64,000 nucleotides of DNA from an uncultured Collinsella sp. (GCA_905209765.1 CAJLUE010000004.1:1-64000); one strand, 5' to 3'. Shown: positions 40,273-48,796, numbered from the stretch's first letter. The notes: a model not told the origin generated them from the letters alone. Translations and numbers: made by a program.

Positions 40273-41073
40273 CTAAACAAGTTGAAGATTGATGACGATG
40301 ACGCAGATGAGCAGCAACGCCGTCACCACCACCGCCAACGCATCGCCGCGGCCAAATGCAAGCGCATGCAGACGCGTGCGGCCCTGCTCGCCATGATAGC
40401 AACGGGCATCCATGGCGGCAGACAGCGTTTCGGCATGACGAAACACGCCCGTGAACAGCGGAATCGCCACACTGCCGAGCATACGCACGCCGCCGAGCGG
40501 GCCTCCCGTCACGCGCGCACCGCGGCTCGCCTGCGCATCGGCCGTCTGCTTCATCTCGGTGGCAAACTGCGGCATAAAGCGCAGCGCGATACCCATGATC
40601 ATGCCGAGCTCGTGCGCAGGAAGTCCCACACGCGCAAACGGCGCGAGCAGGCGCTCAAAACCCGCGGTGAGGTCGAGCGTCGGTGTGGTGAGCGTGATAG
40701 CGCTCATACCGGCCATCATCAAGGTCAGGCGGCACGCCATAAAGGCGGCGGAATGCAGCGAGCCCTCGCTTATCTGCAAAAAGCCGAGCTGCCACAGAAT
40801 GCGCCCGCTCTGGTCGGAAAACAGATTGAGCACCGCGACCACCGCGACGATCGCCAGCAGCGGCGCCATCGATGACAGGACGCGACGAGCCGGCACCCGG
40901 GACACGGTATAGATCAGGACAACGAAGATTGCGACCGGAACCAGTCCGCGGAAGCTGCTGACCGTGAGCGTCGTGATCAGAAACACAAAGCCCAAGAGCA
41001 GCTTGGTTCGCGGGTCCAGGCGGTGGATTGCACTATCGCCGGGATAGTAGCTGCCAAACGAAAACGCCTCCAT
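40273..41073 (-). CDS. ecfT: ECF transporter transmembrane scaffold EcfT
   Basis: The 266-residue membrane protein has about six hydrophobic segments and couples ATPases to the S-component. The cytoplasmic coupling helices carry the paired Ala-Arg-Gly-type signatures AQASRG and AMDARCY. The N-terminal DPRTKLLLGFVF is typical. The ATG overlaps the TAA of ecfA by one base, so the two are translationally coupled. Confidence 0.93.
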   Translation of the reverse strand: MEAFSFGSYYPGDSAIHRLDPRTKLLLGFVFLITTLTVSSFRGLVPVAIFVVLIYTVSRVPARRVLSSMAPLLAIVAVVAVLNLFSDQSGRILWQLGFLQISEGSLHSAAFMACRLTLMMAGMSAITLTTPTLDLTAGFERLLAPFARVGLPAHELGMIMGIALRFMPQFATEMKQTADAQASRGARVTGGPLGGVRMLGSVAIPLFTGVFRHAETLSAAMDARCYHGEQGRTRLHALAFGRGDALAVVVTALLLICVIVINLQLV

Positions 41074-42977
41074 TAGCAGCCCTCCTCTCGCGCGACCGTC
41101 TTGGATTTGGCCTTGTCCGAGACGTTAGAAGAACCGTCTGAGCGACCGATCAGCAGGTCCACCAACTCGTCTGCCAGCGACTCAACCGTATAGAGGCCGT
41201 CAAAGCGCAGCGGCACGCCTGCCTTCGCAAGCGCCAGCGCCATGCGCTGAGCGGCAGGTACGCCCAAGCCGATTGATTTAAGCTCATCCGCATGCGCAAA
41301 CACCTGAGCGGGCGTGCCCTCGGCAAACACCGCACCTTTGTTCATTACGACGATACGGTCGCAGCAATTGGCCAGGTCATCCATGCTGTGCGAAACCATG
41401 ACGACGGTCAGGCCATCGCGGTGAAGTCGATCGATGAGCTCCAAGAAATCGCTGCGCGCCGCCGGATCGAGCCCCGCCATGGGCTCATCGAGTACCAGGA
41501 CCTCGGGCTCCATGGCAAGCACGCCAGCAAACGCCACGCGCCGCTGCTGCCCGCCCGAGAGCTCAAAGGGGCTCTTGTCGCCCACCGTGGCCAGGTCGAG
41601 GCCCACGCGCGCGAGCGATGACGCAACGCGGCGGGCAACCTCGGCCTGCGACAAGCCAAGGTTACGCGGACCAAATGCCACGTCCTGTGCCACGGTCTCG
41701 GCAAACAGCTGACGCTCTGGATACTGAAACACCACGCCGACCTTTGCCTTAACCGCGGCGGCATCTTTCTTGTTTGCCAGGTCGAGCCCCAATGCGTAAA
41801 CGGAACCCTCCTGGGGACGAATCAGGCCGTTGAGATGCTGAACCAGCGTCGATTTACCCGAACCGGTATGGCCCGCAAGGCCCAGGAACTCGCCACGACG
41901 CACCGTTAGCGACACATCACGCAACGCCCAGGGGCTGCTCGGGTCGTTGCCCCAGAGGGCCTGTTTGTTCGATGCACCCTCGGCGGCTAAGCGCTTGTGC
42001 CAACGGCGACGCTCGCGGGCGCTCAGCGAATAGCTATACGAAAGGTGCGAAATCTCGATGACGGGCTGCAGCGCGTCTGCGCCATCGATTGCAGAGGAGA
42101 CGTTGTCGGGAATACGAGGATCGGATGCGAAAGGCCGCCCGGCGATGCCTGTCCTACTCCGCTCGGTATAAGCCTGCGCTATATCGGCGACCATATCCGC
42201 CTCGCGCACCTGCGCGCAAATGGGCACGCCCTTCGCGCGAAGCGCCATGCCAAGACAGCACGATGCCGGCATATCCAGGTTCAGCCGTGCAAGTTCGTCC
42301 GCCCGCGTCAAGATCTCCTCGGGCGTACCGAGCATGGCAACGCGGCCCGCCTGGAAGACAGCAACGCGATCGGCCTCAGCGGCCTCTTCCATAAAGTGTG
42401 TAATCATCACGATGGTCATGCCGCGTTCGTGCAGCGCGTGACAGGCCTTCATAAGGCCCTTGCGCCCGCGCGGATCGAGCATCGAGGACGCCTCGTCCAA
42501 AATGAGCACGCGCGGCTCCATGGCGAGCACGCCGGCAAGCGCCACGCGCTGCTTTTGTCCGCCCGAGAGAGCGTGGGTCTCGTGGCGCTCAAAGCCCACC
42601 AGACCCACGGCCTTTAGCGCCTCGCGCACGCGCTGCGCGATCTGGGCCGATTCGACCCCTAAGTTCTCGGGACCAAACGCAACATCGTCCTCGACAAGCG
42701 TCGCCACAAGCTGGTCGTCGGGATTCTGGAACACCATGCCCGCAGTCGAGCGGATATCGTAGACCAGCTCGGGATCGGACGCGTCCATGCCGTTGACGCA
42801 CACCGTTCCCGCATCGGGCTGCAGCAGCGCGTTCAAGTGCTTGGCAAACGTAGACTTGCCCGACCCGTTTCCGCCGAGGATGCAGAAAAACTCGCCATCC
42901 TCTATGTTCAGATTGATGCCATCGAGCGCCGGTACAGCACCGTCATAGCTAAAGGAAACGCCCCGACACTCAATCAT
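41073..42977 (-). CDS. ecfA: ECF transporter ATPase, EcfA1-EcfA2 fused in one chain
   Basis: The 634-residue protein has two complete ABC domains. Domain 1 (about 1-280) has Walker A GGNGSGKS (35-42), signature LSGGQKQR and Walker B VLILDEASSMLD. Domain 2 (about 305-634) has GHTGSGKST, LSGGQQRR and VLVLDEPMAGLD. Most Firmicutes encode these as two proteins, ecfA1 and ecfA2. The start overlaps the ribU stop (ATGA) and the stop overlaps the ecfT start. It powers vitamin uptake through EcfT and the S-component; both sites look catalytically intact. Confidence 0.94.
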   Translation of the reverse strand: MIECRGVSFSYDGAVPALDGINLNIEDGEFFCILGGNGSGKSTFAKHLNALLQPDAGTVCVNGMDASDPELVYDIRSTAGMVFQNPDDQLVATLVEDDVAFGPENLGVESAQIAQRVREALKAVGLVGFERHETHALSGGQKQRVALAGVLAMEPRVLILDEASSMLDPRGRKGLMKACHALHERGMTIVMITHFMEEAAEADRVAVFQAGRVAMLGTPEEILTRADELARLNLDMPASCCLGMALRAKGVPICAQVREADMVADIAQAYTERSRTGIAGRPFASDPRIPDNVSSAIDGADALQPVIEISHLSYSYSLSARERRRWHKRLAAEGASNKQALWGNDPSSPWALRDVSLTVRRGEFLGLAGHTGSGKSTLVQHLNGLIRPQEGSVYALGLDLANKKDAAAVKAKVGVVFQYPERQLFAETVAQDVAFGPRNLGLSQAEVARRVASSLARVGLDLATVGDKSPFELSGGQQRRVAFAGVLAMEPEVLVLDEPMAGLDPAARSDFLELIDRLHRDGLTVVMVSHSMDDLANCCDRIVVMNKGAVFAEGTPAQVFAHADELKSIGLGVPAAQRMALALAKAGVPLRFDGLYTVESLADELVDLLIGRSDGSSNVSDKAKSKTVAREEGC

Positions 42978-43564
42978 GCGCGGCCTTTGACCTGGTCCTT
43001 CTTGGGCGTGATGAGATTAGAGACCGCCTTGTACACCGCCAGCGTCAACACCGAGTTGAGCACGGTCTTGATGAGGTTGAACGGCAGCACGGCGGGAATC
43101 ATGAGCGGGGCAATTACATCGGCCGAGCCATACCAGAACCAAACGCCGATAGTCAGGTTCGCGACCATGGACAGCGCCGTAGCGGCAATGACGCCGAGCG
43201 CCAGGCCAATCACGGCACCCTTGTAGGTGTGCATCTTTTGGTAGACGATCGCCGCGGGCAAAATAAAGCCCAGCGTAGCAACCAGGTTCATAAGCGCGCC
43301 GACCCAGTCACCCGTGGTAAGCGCATGGATAACGATCGCCATAGCGGCAACAGCGGTGCCGGCACCAGGGCCATACGCAAATCCACACACCATCGCCGGC
43401 ACCAGCGACGGGTCATACGTCAAAAACGGCGCCGAAGGAAGGATGGGCAGCTGCACATACATAAACAGCGCTCCCAGGGCGCACATCAACGCCATGGTAA
43501 CGAGCTGTTTGGTGCTCCACCTATTCGTGTTCTCAAAATGGATATGCTGCGACTGTTCAGACAT
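42974..43564 (-). CDS. ribU: Riboflavin ECF S-component RibU
   Basis: The 196-residue protein has about six membrane helices. The pattern ALGALFMYVQLPILPSAPFL and TYDPSLVPAMVCGFAYGP is the RibU-type L1 region and substrate loop. Control by an FMN riboswitch supports riboflavin as ligand. The ATG at 43562-43564 with AGGTGAT is used; an earlier in-frame ATG lies inside the riboswitch P1 strand. It overlaps ecfA downstream. Confidence 0.92.
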   Translation of the reverse strand: MSEQSQHIHFENTNRWSTKQLVTMALMCALGALFMYVQLPILPSAPFLTYDPSLVPAMVCGFAYGPGAGTAVAAMAIVIHALTTGDWVGALMNLVATLGFILPAAIVYQKMHTYKGAVIGLALGVIAATALSMVANLTIGVWFWYGSADVIAPLMIPAVLPFNLIKTVLNSVLTLAVYKAVSNLITPKKDQVKGRA

Positions 43565-43577
43565 AAGATCACCTGCC

Positions 43578-43755
43578 TCTTTCATCCGGACTCTAACCGT
43601 TGGTACTGGGATCTCACCAGTTCAGCCGGCATGCGAACCAACACACGCACGGGTCGCGGACTCATCGGCTCGGCCGCAAACATCTCGTCTGCGCCACGGC
43701 ACCCCTTTGGCACCGCCCGATTTACCGCCAGTGGGGAATTTCACCCCGCCCTGAA
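43578..43755 (-). ncRNA. FMN riboswitch (RFN element)
   Basis: The conserved blocks appear in order on the minus strand: AGGGCGGGGTGAAATTCCCC then ACTGGCGGTAAA, a GAGTCCGCGACCC arm, CTGGTGAGATCCCAG, CAACGGTTAGAGTCCGGATG, and AAAGAGG. The last strand lies next to the ribU ribosome-binding site, so FMN probably blocks translation, or transcription near the start. Boundaries are within a few nt. Confidence 0.93.
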
Positions 43756-43767
43756 ACAGCAATTGCA

Positions 43768-43795
43768 AGTGTAGCACCAGTAGGCTTTCGCGCAA
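43768..43795 (-). promoter_or_regulatory. Promoter of the ribU operon
   Basis: On the minus strand a -35 TTGCGC (43790-43795) and a -10 TACACT (43768-43773, extended as TGCTACACT) are spaced by 16 nt. The predicted start near 43761 lies just ahead of the riboswitch. Confidence 0.6.
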
Positions 43796-43830
43796 GTATG
43801 CCAAGGGTAATTTATGGCGGGGATCAGTTG

Positions 43831-43985
43831 CCGCAACAGCCACGTTCCCCACCCATCCCAAAGTACTGTGCTTTTCGCGGCAAAGCCGCGAAACAGCAAA
43901 AGGGACAAGTCACCGCAACAGCCACATCTCCCACTCATCCCAAAGTAACGCGCCTTTCGCGCAAAGCGCGAAACAGCGAAGGGGA
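43831..43985. repeat. Two tandem 72-80 nt repeats with hairpin and GGGACA tail
   Basis: Each unit runs CCGCAACAGCCAC, then CATCCCAAAGTA, then a hairpin (TTTCGCGGC/GCCGCGAAA at 43874-43894; TTTCGCGC/GCGCGAAA at 43956-43974), ending in AAGGGACA or AAGGGGACA. The spacing between units is 83 nt. It lies upstream of the ribU promoter. Confidence 0.75.
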
Positions 43986-44047
43986 CACGTATCCCTATCA
44001 ACCACGTCCTTCTCCGCCCGCCGACTTCAAGGCCGTAAACGCAGGGG

Positions 44048-44182
44048 ATCCGGGGGCGTGACGGGGTTTCTCTCCGGAACATTCCGCAGGACGCAAAGAG
44101 GCTCCGCAGCGCGAAGCGCGATGCGGAGCCTCTTTGCATGTCCGAGGACGTTCCGGAGAGAAACCCCGTCACGCCCCCGGAT
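44048..44182. repeat. 135-nt giant palindrome with 33-bp perfect arms
   Basis: The arms 44048-44080 and 44150-44182 are perfect reverse complements (left arm begins ATCCGGGGGCGTGACGGGG). An inner 16-bp perfect pair lies at 44093-44108 and 44122-44137, with a GCGCGAAGCGCG-type tip. It starts 30 nt after the groEL stop, on the groEL transcript, and lacks a U-tract. Confidence 0.9.
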
Positions 44183-44212
44183 TCCCGGTGGGAGTTCTAG
44201 ACCTTGTCGGCC

Positions 44213-45850
44213 TTAGTACATACCGCCGCCCTGCTGACCAGCGGTAGCAGCAGCGATAGCGTCCTCAAGCTGAGTGTTCTTGGGCACATCGGAGACGGTA
44301 GCCTCGGTGATGAGGATCAGGCTGGCGACAGAAGCAGCGTTCTGAAGGGTGACGCGGCTGACCTTGACGGGGTCGAGGACGCCCATCTCGATCATGTCGC
44401 CCCACTCGCCGTTGGCAGAGTTGAGACCCTGGCCGGCGGGCAGCTCGGCAACCTTGTCGACCACGACAGCGCCCTCAAAGCCAGCGTTCTTGGCGATGGT
44501 AGCGACCGGAGCGGTCAGAGCCTTCTTGACGATGTCGACGCCGATCTTCTCCTCGGGGTCGTCGATCTCGACAGCGTCGAGCGCAGGAGCAGCGTCCATG
44601 AAGGCGACGCCACCGCCGGCGACGATGCCCTCCTCGACAGCAGCGCGGGTAGCCTGCAGGGCGTCCTCGACGCGGTGCTTGATCTCCTTGAGCTCGGACT
44701 CGGTAGCAGCGCCGACCTTGATGACGGCAACGCCACCGGAGAGCTTGGCCAGGCGCTCCTGGAGCTTCTCGCGGTCGAAGTCAGAGGTGGTGTTCTCCAT
44801 CTCACCCTTGATCTGAGCGATACGAGCGTCGATGGCCTCCTTGGAACCAGCGCCACCGACGACGACGGTGTTGTCCTTGGAGATGGTGACGGACTTAGCG
44901 GTACCGAGCATATCGGCGGTGATGTCAGCGACCTTCACGCCCAGCTCGTCCAGGGCAGCCTGGCCACCGGTGAGGACGGCGATGTCCTCGAGGATGCGCT
45001 TGCGGCGATCGCCGTAGCCCGGGGCCTTAACGGCGCAGACGTTGAGGGCGCCACGGATCTTGTTGAGGACCAGGGTAGGCAGAGCCTCGCCGTCGATGTC
45101 CTCAGCGATGATGAGCAGGCCACGGCCAGCGCGCTGGACAGCCTCGAGAACGGGCATGATGTCCTGAACGCTGGAGATCTTCTGGTCGGTGATGAGGATG
45201 TACGGATCCTTCATCACGGCCTCCATGCGGTCGTTGTCCGTGACGAAGTAAGCGGAGACATAGCCCTTGTCGAACTGCATGCCCTCGACGGTGTCGATGG
45301 TGATGTCGAACGTCTGGGAATCCTCGACGGTGATGACGCCGTCCTTGCCCACGACCTCCATGGCCTCGGCGATCTTCTCGCCGACCTCGGGGTCACCGGC
45401 AGAGATGGTACCGACGGAAGCAATCTGCTCCTTGGTCTCGACCGGCTTGGCCTGCTTCTTCATCTCGGCGACGGCGGCGTTGACGGCCTTGTCGATGCCG
45501 CGACGGATGGCCAGCGGGTTAGCGCCAGCAGCAACGTTGCGCAGACCGTCGTTGACGATGGCCTGAGCGAGCAGGGTTGCGGTGGTGGTGCCGTCACCCA
45601 CGGTGTCGTTGGTCTTGGTGGCAACCTCCTTCACCAGCTGGGCGCCCATGTTCTCGATGTTGTCCTCGAGCTCAATCTCCTTGGCGACGGAAACGCCGTC
45701 GTTGGTGATGGTCGGGGCACCGAACGTGCGCTGCAGCGCAACGTAGCGACCCTTGGGGCCCATGGTGACGGTAACGGCGTCGGCCAGAGTGTTGACGCCC
45801 TTGGCAAGCTTAGCGCGGGCATCGGTGTTGAACGTAATGTTCTTTGCCAT
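44213..45850 (-). CDS. groEL: 60-kDa chaperonin GroEL
   Basis: The 545-residue chaperonin has an intact ATP site (MGPKGRYVALQ, then VGDGTTTATLLAQ). It includes the apical domain and the Gly/Met-rich C-terminal tail ending GGGMY. The N-terminus MAKNITFNTDARAKL is canonical. It forms the folding chamber with GroES. The ATG has GGAGGAT, and 96 nt separate it from groES. A very large palindrome follows the stop codon. Confidence 0.97.
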   Translation of the reverse strand: MAKNITFNTDARAKLAKGVNTLADAVTVTMGPKGRYVALQRTFGAPTITNDGVSVAKEIELEDNIENMGAQLVKEVATKTNDTVGDGTTTATLLAQAIVNDGLRNVAAGANPLAIRRGIDKAVNAAVAEMKKQAKPVETKEQIASVGTISAGDPEVGEKIAEAMEVVGKDGVITVEDSQTFDITIDTVEGMQFDKGYVSAYFVTDNDRMEAVMKDPYILITDQKISSVQDIMPVLEAVQRAGRGLLIIAEDIDGEALPTLVLNKIRGALNVCAVKAPGYGDRRKRILEDIAVLTGGQAALDELGVKVADITADMLGTAKSVTISKDNTVVVGGAGSKEAIDARIAQIKGEMENTTSDFDREKLQERLAKLSGGVAVIKVGAATESELKEIKHRVEDALQATRAAVEEGIVAGGGVAFMDAAPALDAVEIDDPEEKIGVDIVKKALTAPVATIAKNAGFEGAVVVDKVAELPAGQGLNSANGEWGDMIEMGVLDPVKVSRVTLQNAASVASLILITEATVSDVPKNTQLEDAIAAATAGQQGGGMY

Positions 45851-45946
45851 GGTAGGTAATCCTCCAAAAGAAATGTGACTCGCGTCGCCGCTTCCGAGTC
45901 CTATGCGGCGGACGCGTTCAAAGACGAATCAGAGATTCTGACGAGA

Positions 45947-46240
45947 CTAGGCCTCGACGACAGCGTAGATGTCGTCGGCGCGCATCAGCAGATACTTCTC
46001 GCCGTCGACCTTGACCTCGTTGCCACCGAACTTACCGTAGATGACAACGTCGCCGACCTTGACGTCCATGGGGATGCGCTCACCCTTGTCGTTGACCTTG
46101 CCGGCGCCCACGGCAACGATGGTGCCGCGCTGCGGCTTCTCCTGAGCGTTGCTGGCGATATACAGACCAGAAGCGGTCTTCTGCTCGGCCTCGTCGGGCT
46201 TGACCAGAACACGATCTGCAAGCGGCTTCAAAGACGACAT
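45947..46240 (-). CDS. groES: 10-kDa co-chaperonin GroES
   Basis: The 97-residue co-chaperonin has the family opening LKPLADRVLVKPDEAEQKT and mobile loop SGLYIASNAQEKPQRG, then the roof and C-terminal YLLMRADDIYAVVE. The ATG has AGGAGG. It is the first gene of groESL. No CIRCE element is visible upstream. Confidence 0.97.
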   Translation of the reverse strand: MSSLKPLADRVLVKPDEAEQKTASGLYIASNAQEKPQRGTIVAVGAGKVNDKGERIPMDVKVGDVVIYGKFGGNEVKVDGEKYLLMRADDIYAVVEA

Positions 46241-46260
46241 GCTTGTCTCCTCCTTTTTGG

Positions 46261-46346
46261 GCCGCGCGGTTATACCACGCGAATTAACCCTTTTTGTTTG
46301 CGTACGCGTTGAATGGTACCCACGAATGGCGGGTTATACAACACGG
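46261..46346 (-). promoter_or_regulatory. groESL promoter region with repeated GTATAAC boxes
   Basis: On the minus strand two similar boxes occur: CGCGTGGTATAACCG (46267-46281) and CCGTGTTGTATAACCC (46331-46346). Each contains a TATAAC -10-like hexamer; the proximal one is an extended -10 (TGGTATAAC) inside a CGCG-GGT/ACC-CGCG imperfect palindrome. They may be tandem promoters or regulator sites. Confidence 0.45.
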
Positions 46347-46378
46347 AGTCAAAAAATCTTATTTTTTGGCACTTAGAT

Positions 46379-46581
46379 TTTCTGAATGCCGGGGGATAAC
46401 TTAGCGGTGGCTCCCGTGTGGCTGCGGAGGGGCGGGGCATAAGGTTTCCTGCTCGGGCAGTCCTGCTCGCACGAAGGCCACATTAAGTGGCCTTCGGCTC
46501 GTGCGGAACTCGCGACAAACTTCATGCCCTCCGGTCCGCCCCGGGAGCCAGGTTGACTAACTCGGGCCCGGCATTCAGAAA
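46379..46581. repeat. About 203-nt imperfect palindrome upstream of groES
   Basis: Outer arms TTTCTGAATGCCGGG (46379-46393) and its complement (46567-46581) bound the element. Further pairing includes TGGCTCCCG (46408-46416) with CGGGAGCCA (46542-46550). A central perfect hairpin CGAAGGCCAC/GTGGCCTTCG has a 5-nt loop near 46484. The centre of symmetry is near 46480-46484. No gene or promoter was recognised within. Confidence 0.75.
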
Positions 46582-46660
46582 GTCAGTGCAGCAAAATGGC
46601 GATGCGGATGTCGGCATGGGCATGGTTTTCGCCACGCGCACGGGTCCCCCAGGGAGCACC

Positions 46661-46894
46661 GTGCATTTTTGGGAGTATTCAGCAGACCAGGACGGCTGCA
46701 TACGCACTGGACATTCCTTATTGGTCCCAAGGACGCCTTCAGCGGGCGATTTTGGTCGGTGGGCAGACCCCTTTGGGACAAATGGGCATACTTCGCGCCG
46801 TACCAGACCACAAAATGTCATCGAGCTCCGCGATACTACCCGACTGCAGCGGCGCCGGCGGGGCTTGCGTTGCTGAATACTCCGTTTTTTGCAC
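46661..46894. mobile_element. Possible MITE-like element with 24-nt terminal inverted repeats
   Basis: The ends 46661-46684 and 46871-46894 are inverted repeats matching at GTGCA and at GGAGTATTCAGCA, separated by an unmatched A/T-run. The 234-nt interior has no credible gene. The rest of the 47.0-47.15 kb gap holds only the amidohydrolase terminator. Mobility is an inference from the terminal repeats alone. Confidence 0.45.
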
Positions 46895-47086
46895 GGCCCA
46901 GGCGGGGGTACATCAGGACCAGAAAGAACATCCCAGCCTTTTTATGCAATCTGCAATGGAAAGTATGCAAAACACCAAGAGACCGCATTGCTGATGTCCA
47001 AATTAAATGCGCGGGGCAGCGGCGCCCCACCCCACGCTCAAATCAAGCAGAGCAGGGACGCTCATAGTGGGTCCCCACCGATATAC

Positions 47087-47134
47087 AAACGCGGCTCGAG
47101 CGCCATCCCAAAATAGGCTGCCCGAGCCGCGTTT
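47087..47134 (-). terminator. Hairpin downstream of the amidohydrolase gene
   Basis: AAACGCGGCTCG (47087-47098) pairs perfectly with CGAGCCGCGTTT (47123-47134). It lies 19 nt after the stop codon. On the minus strand TTTG follows, a short U-tract. Confidence 0.65.
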
Positions 47135-47152
47135 AACGGTACGGCATGAATA

Positions 47153-48796
47153 TTAACGCTCGTAGATTAAGTTGCCTGCCAGGTAGGTGGCCTGGACCTT
47201 GGTGGCTTGCAGCTCTTGGGGGTCAATGGTGAGCGGGTTTTGGTCCAAGACTACCAGGTCGGCGTATTTGCCGGGTTCCAGGCTGCCGAGGTTTCGCTCG
47301 TCGCCTGCCGCGTAGGCGCTGCCCAGGGTGTAGTTGCGCAGGGCCGTTGCCGCGTCGATGCGCTCGCTGGGAAGCCAGCCGCCCTCGGGCCAGTGGCTGC
47401 GGGGGTCTTGGCGCGTGATGGCCGTGTAGAGCACGTTCATGCTGGTAACGGCTGTGATGGGGCTATCGGTACCGAAAGCTTGGCGGATGCCGCGCTGCTT
47501 ATAGGTCGCAAACGGCCACATGATGCGGCTGCGTTCCAGGCCCAGGTCGCGCTCCGGGCCACCCGGGTCGAGCGTGATGTGGCAAGGCTGGCTCGAGGCA
47601 ATGACGTTGAGCTTGCGCAGGCGATCGATGTCCTGGGGCAGCAAATTCTCCAGATGCTCGAGCGTGTTATGACCGTGCGACGGCAGACCGTAGAGCTCTG
47701 CCGCCTCCTCAAAGATATCGAGCGCAGCATGGATGGCACCGTCGCCGATAACGTGGATGCGCACGGTATGGCCGCGCTCGGCTGCCGCCAGAACCAACTT
47801 GCGCATGCGCTCGACAGGAACCGTCAGGCGACCCTGGTCGCCCGGGAAGCGCGGGTTGGTATAGGGCTCAGTGAGGTATGCCGTGTGTTCGCTCGAAACG
47901 CCATCGAAGAACTGCTTAAAACCCGGCGCCGAAAGCAGCGCGTTGTTCGCGTAACGCACCTGCAGCTCTTCTAGACGCGACTGGTCATCCAGCAGCGTGG
48001 GGAACAGATGGGCACGAATGCCCAGCCTACCGGCCGTCTGCAGTTTGTCGTAGACATCGTCGCGGATAAAATCGCAGCCTGGCATGGGCATGAGCGACAT
48101 ATCGCAGATCGAGGTGATGCCCTGCTCGGCCATGCGCCTCATTTGATCGGCGTAAGCGCTTGCGATGCGATCTTCGCCCAGCCACTCAAGGCAGCGCGGC
48201 AACAGCTGCATGGCAGCTGCCTCGTGGGCGATACCCGTAAGTTCACCGTTTGAGTCTTTGTCATAACTGCCACCCGCCGGAGGCTCGCTGTCGCGCGTCA
48301 CGCCGAGGGCTTCGAGTGCGCGGCTGTTGAGCCACAGGGTATGCCCATCGCCCGAATACATAACACAGGGGCGATCGGGGAAGGCGGCGTCGAGGGAGGC
48401 CTTGGTAGGGTGCTCGGGCGGATCCCAGCGGTAATCGCGCCAACCCTGGGTCACGACCCAGGCGTCGTCGGGCAAGCCTTGGGAAAACTCGAGCGCATGC
48501 TGCACCAATGCTGCCTCGGACGTGCCCATATCCATAAGCATGTACGGCGAGGAGCCAACCGAGGTATGGAAGAAATGCAAGTGCGCATCGTGGAAACCGG
48601 GGCAGACAAACTGCTCGCCGTAATCGACCACCGGCGTGGCGGCAGGTGCGGCGGCAATCACGTCATCGGGCGCACCGACTGCGACGATGCGATCGCCCGA
48701 GATGGCAATCGCCAGCTCGCGGGCGGTATCGATACCGTCTTGGGCGGTAAAAACGTTCTTAGAGCGGATAATCCGATCGATATGTTGCATGGGCAT
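47153..48796 (-). CDS. Amidohydrolase family protein (YtcJ-like)
   Basis: The 547-residue metal-dependent hydrolase has a small beta-sandwich N-part, then FVCPGFHDAHLHFF with the HxH metal pair. VRIHVIGDGAIHAALD carries a later His, and AFGTDSPITAV the catalytic Asp. The C-terminal LGSLEPGKYADLVVLDQNPL is the usual composite-sandwich closure. YtcJ proteins have unknown substrates. The start is one of several ATGs (48788-48802); 48794-48796 is chosen provisionally. The frame runs on upstream, antisense to the next gene, which is a shadow. It is divergent from the M20 gene. Confidence 0.85.
   Translation of the reverse strand: MPMQHIDRIIRSKNVFTAQDGIDTARELAIAISGDRIVAVGAPDDVIAAAPAATPVVDYGEQFVCPGFHDAHLHFFHTSVGSSPYMLMDMGTSEAALVQHALEFSQGLPDDAWVVTQGWRDYRWDPPEHPTKASLDAAFPDRPCVMYSGDGHTLWLNSRALEALGVTRDSEPPAGGSYDKDSNGELTGIAHEAAAMQLLPRCLEWLGEDRIASAYADQMRRMAEQGITSICDMSLMPMPGCDFIRDDVYDKLQTAGRLGIRAHLFPTLLDDQSRLEELQVRYANNALLSAPGFKQFFDGVSSEHTAYLTEPYTNPRFPGDQGRLTVPVERMRKLVLAAAERGHTVRIHVIGDGAIHAALDIFEEAAELYGLPSHGHNTLEHLENLLPQDIDRLRKLNVIASSQPCHITLDPGGPERDLGLERSRIMWPFATYKQRGIRQAFGTDSPITAVTSMNVLYTAITRQDPRSHWPEGGWLPSERIDAATALRNYTLGSAYAAGDERNLGSLEPGKYADLVVLDQNPLTIDPQELQATKVQATYLAGNLIYER

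Noticed and set aside
46487..47067. Several 60-130 codon frames in the 46.5-47.1 kb gap
   Set aside because: No ribosome-binding sites, overlapping in all frames, biased composition and no motifs; the region is palindromes and repeats.
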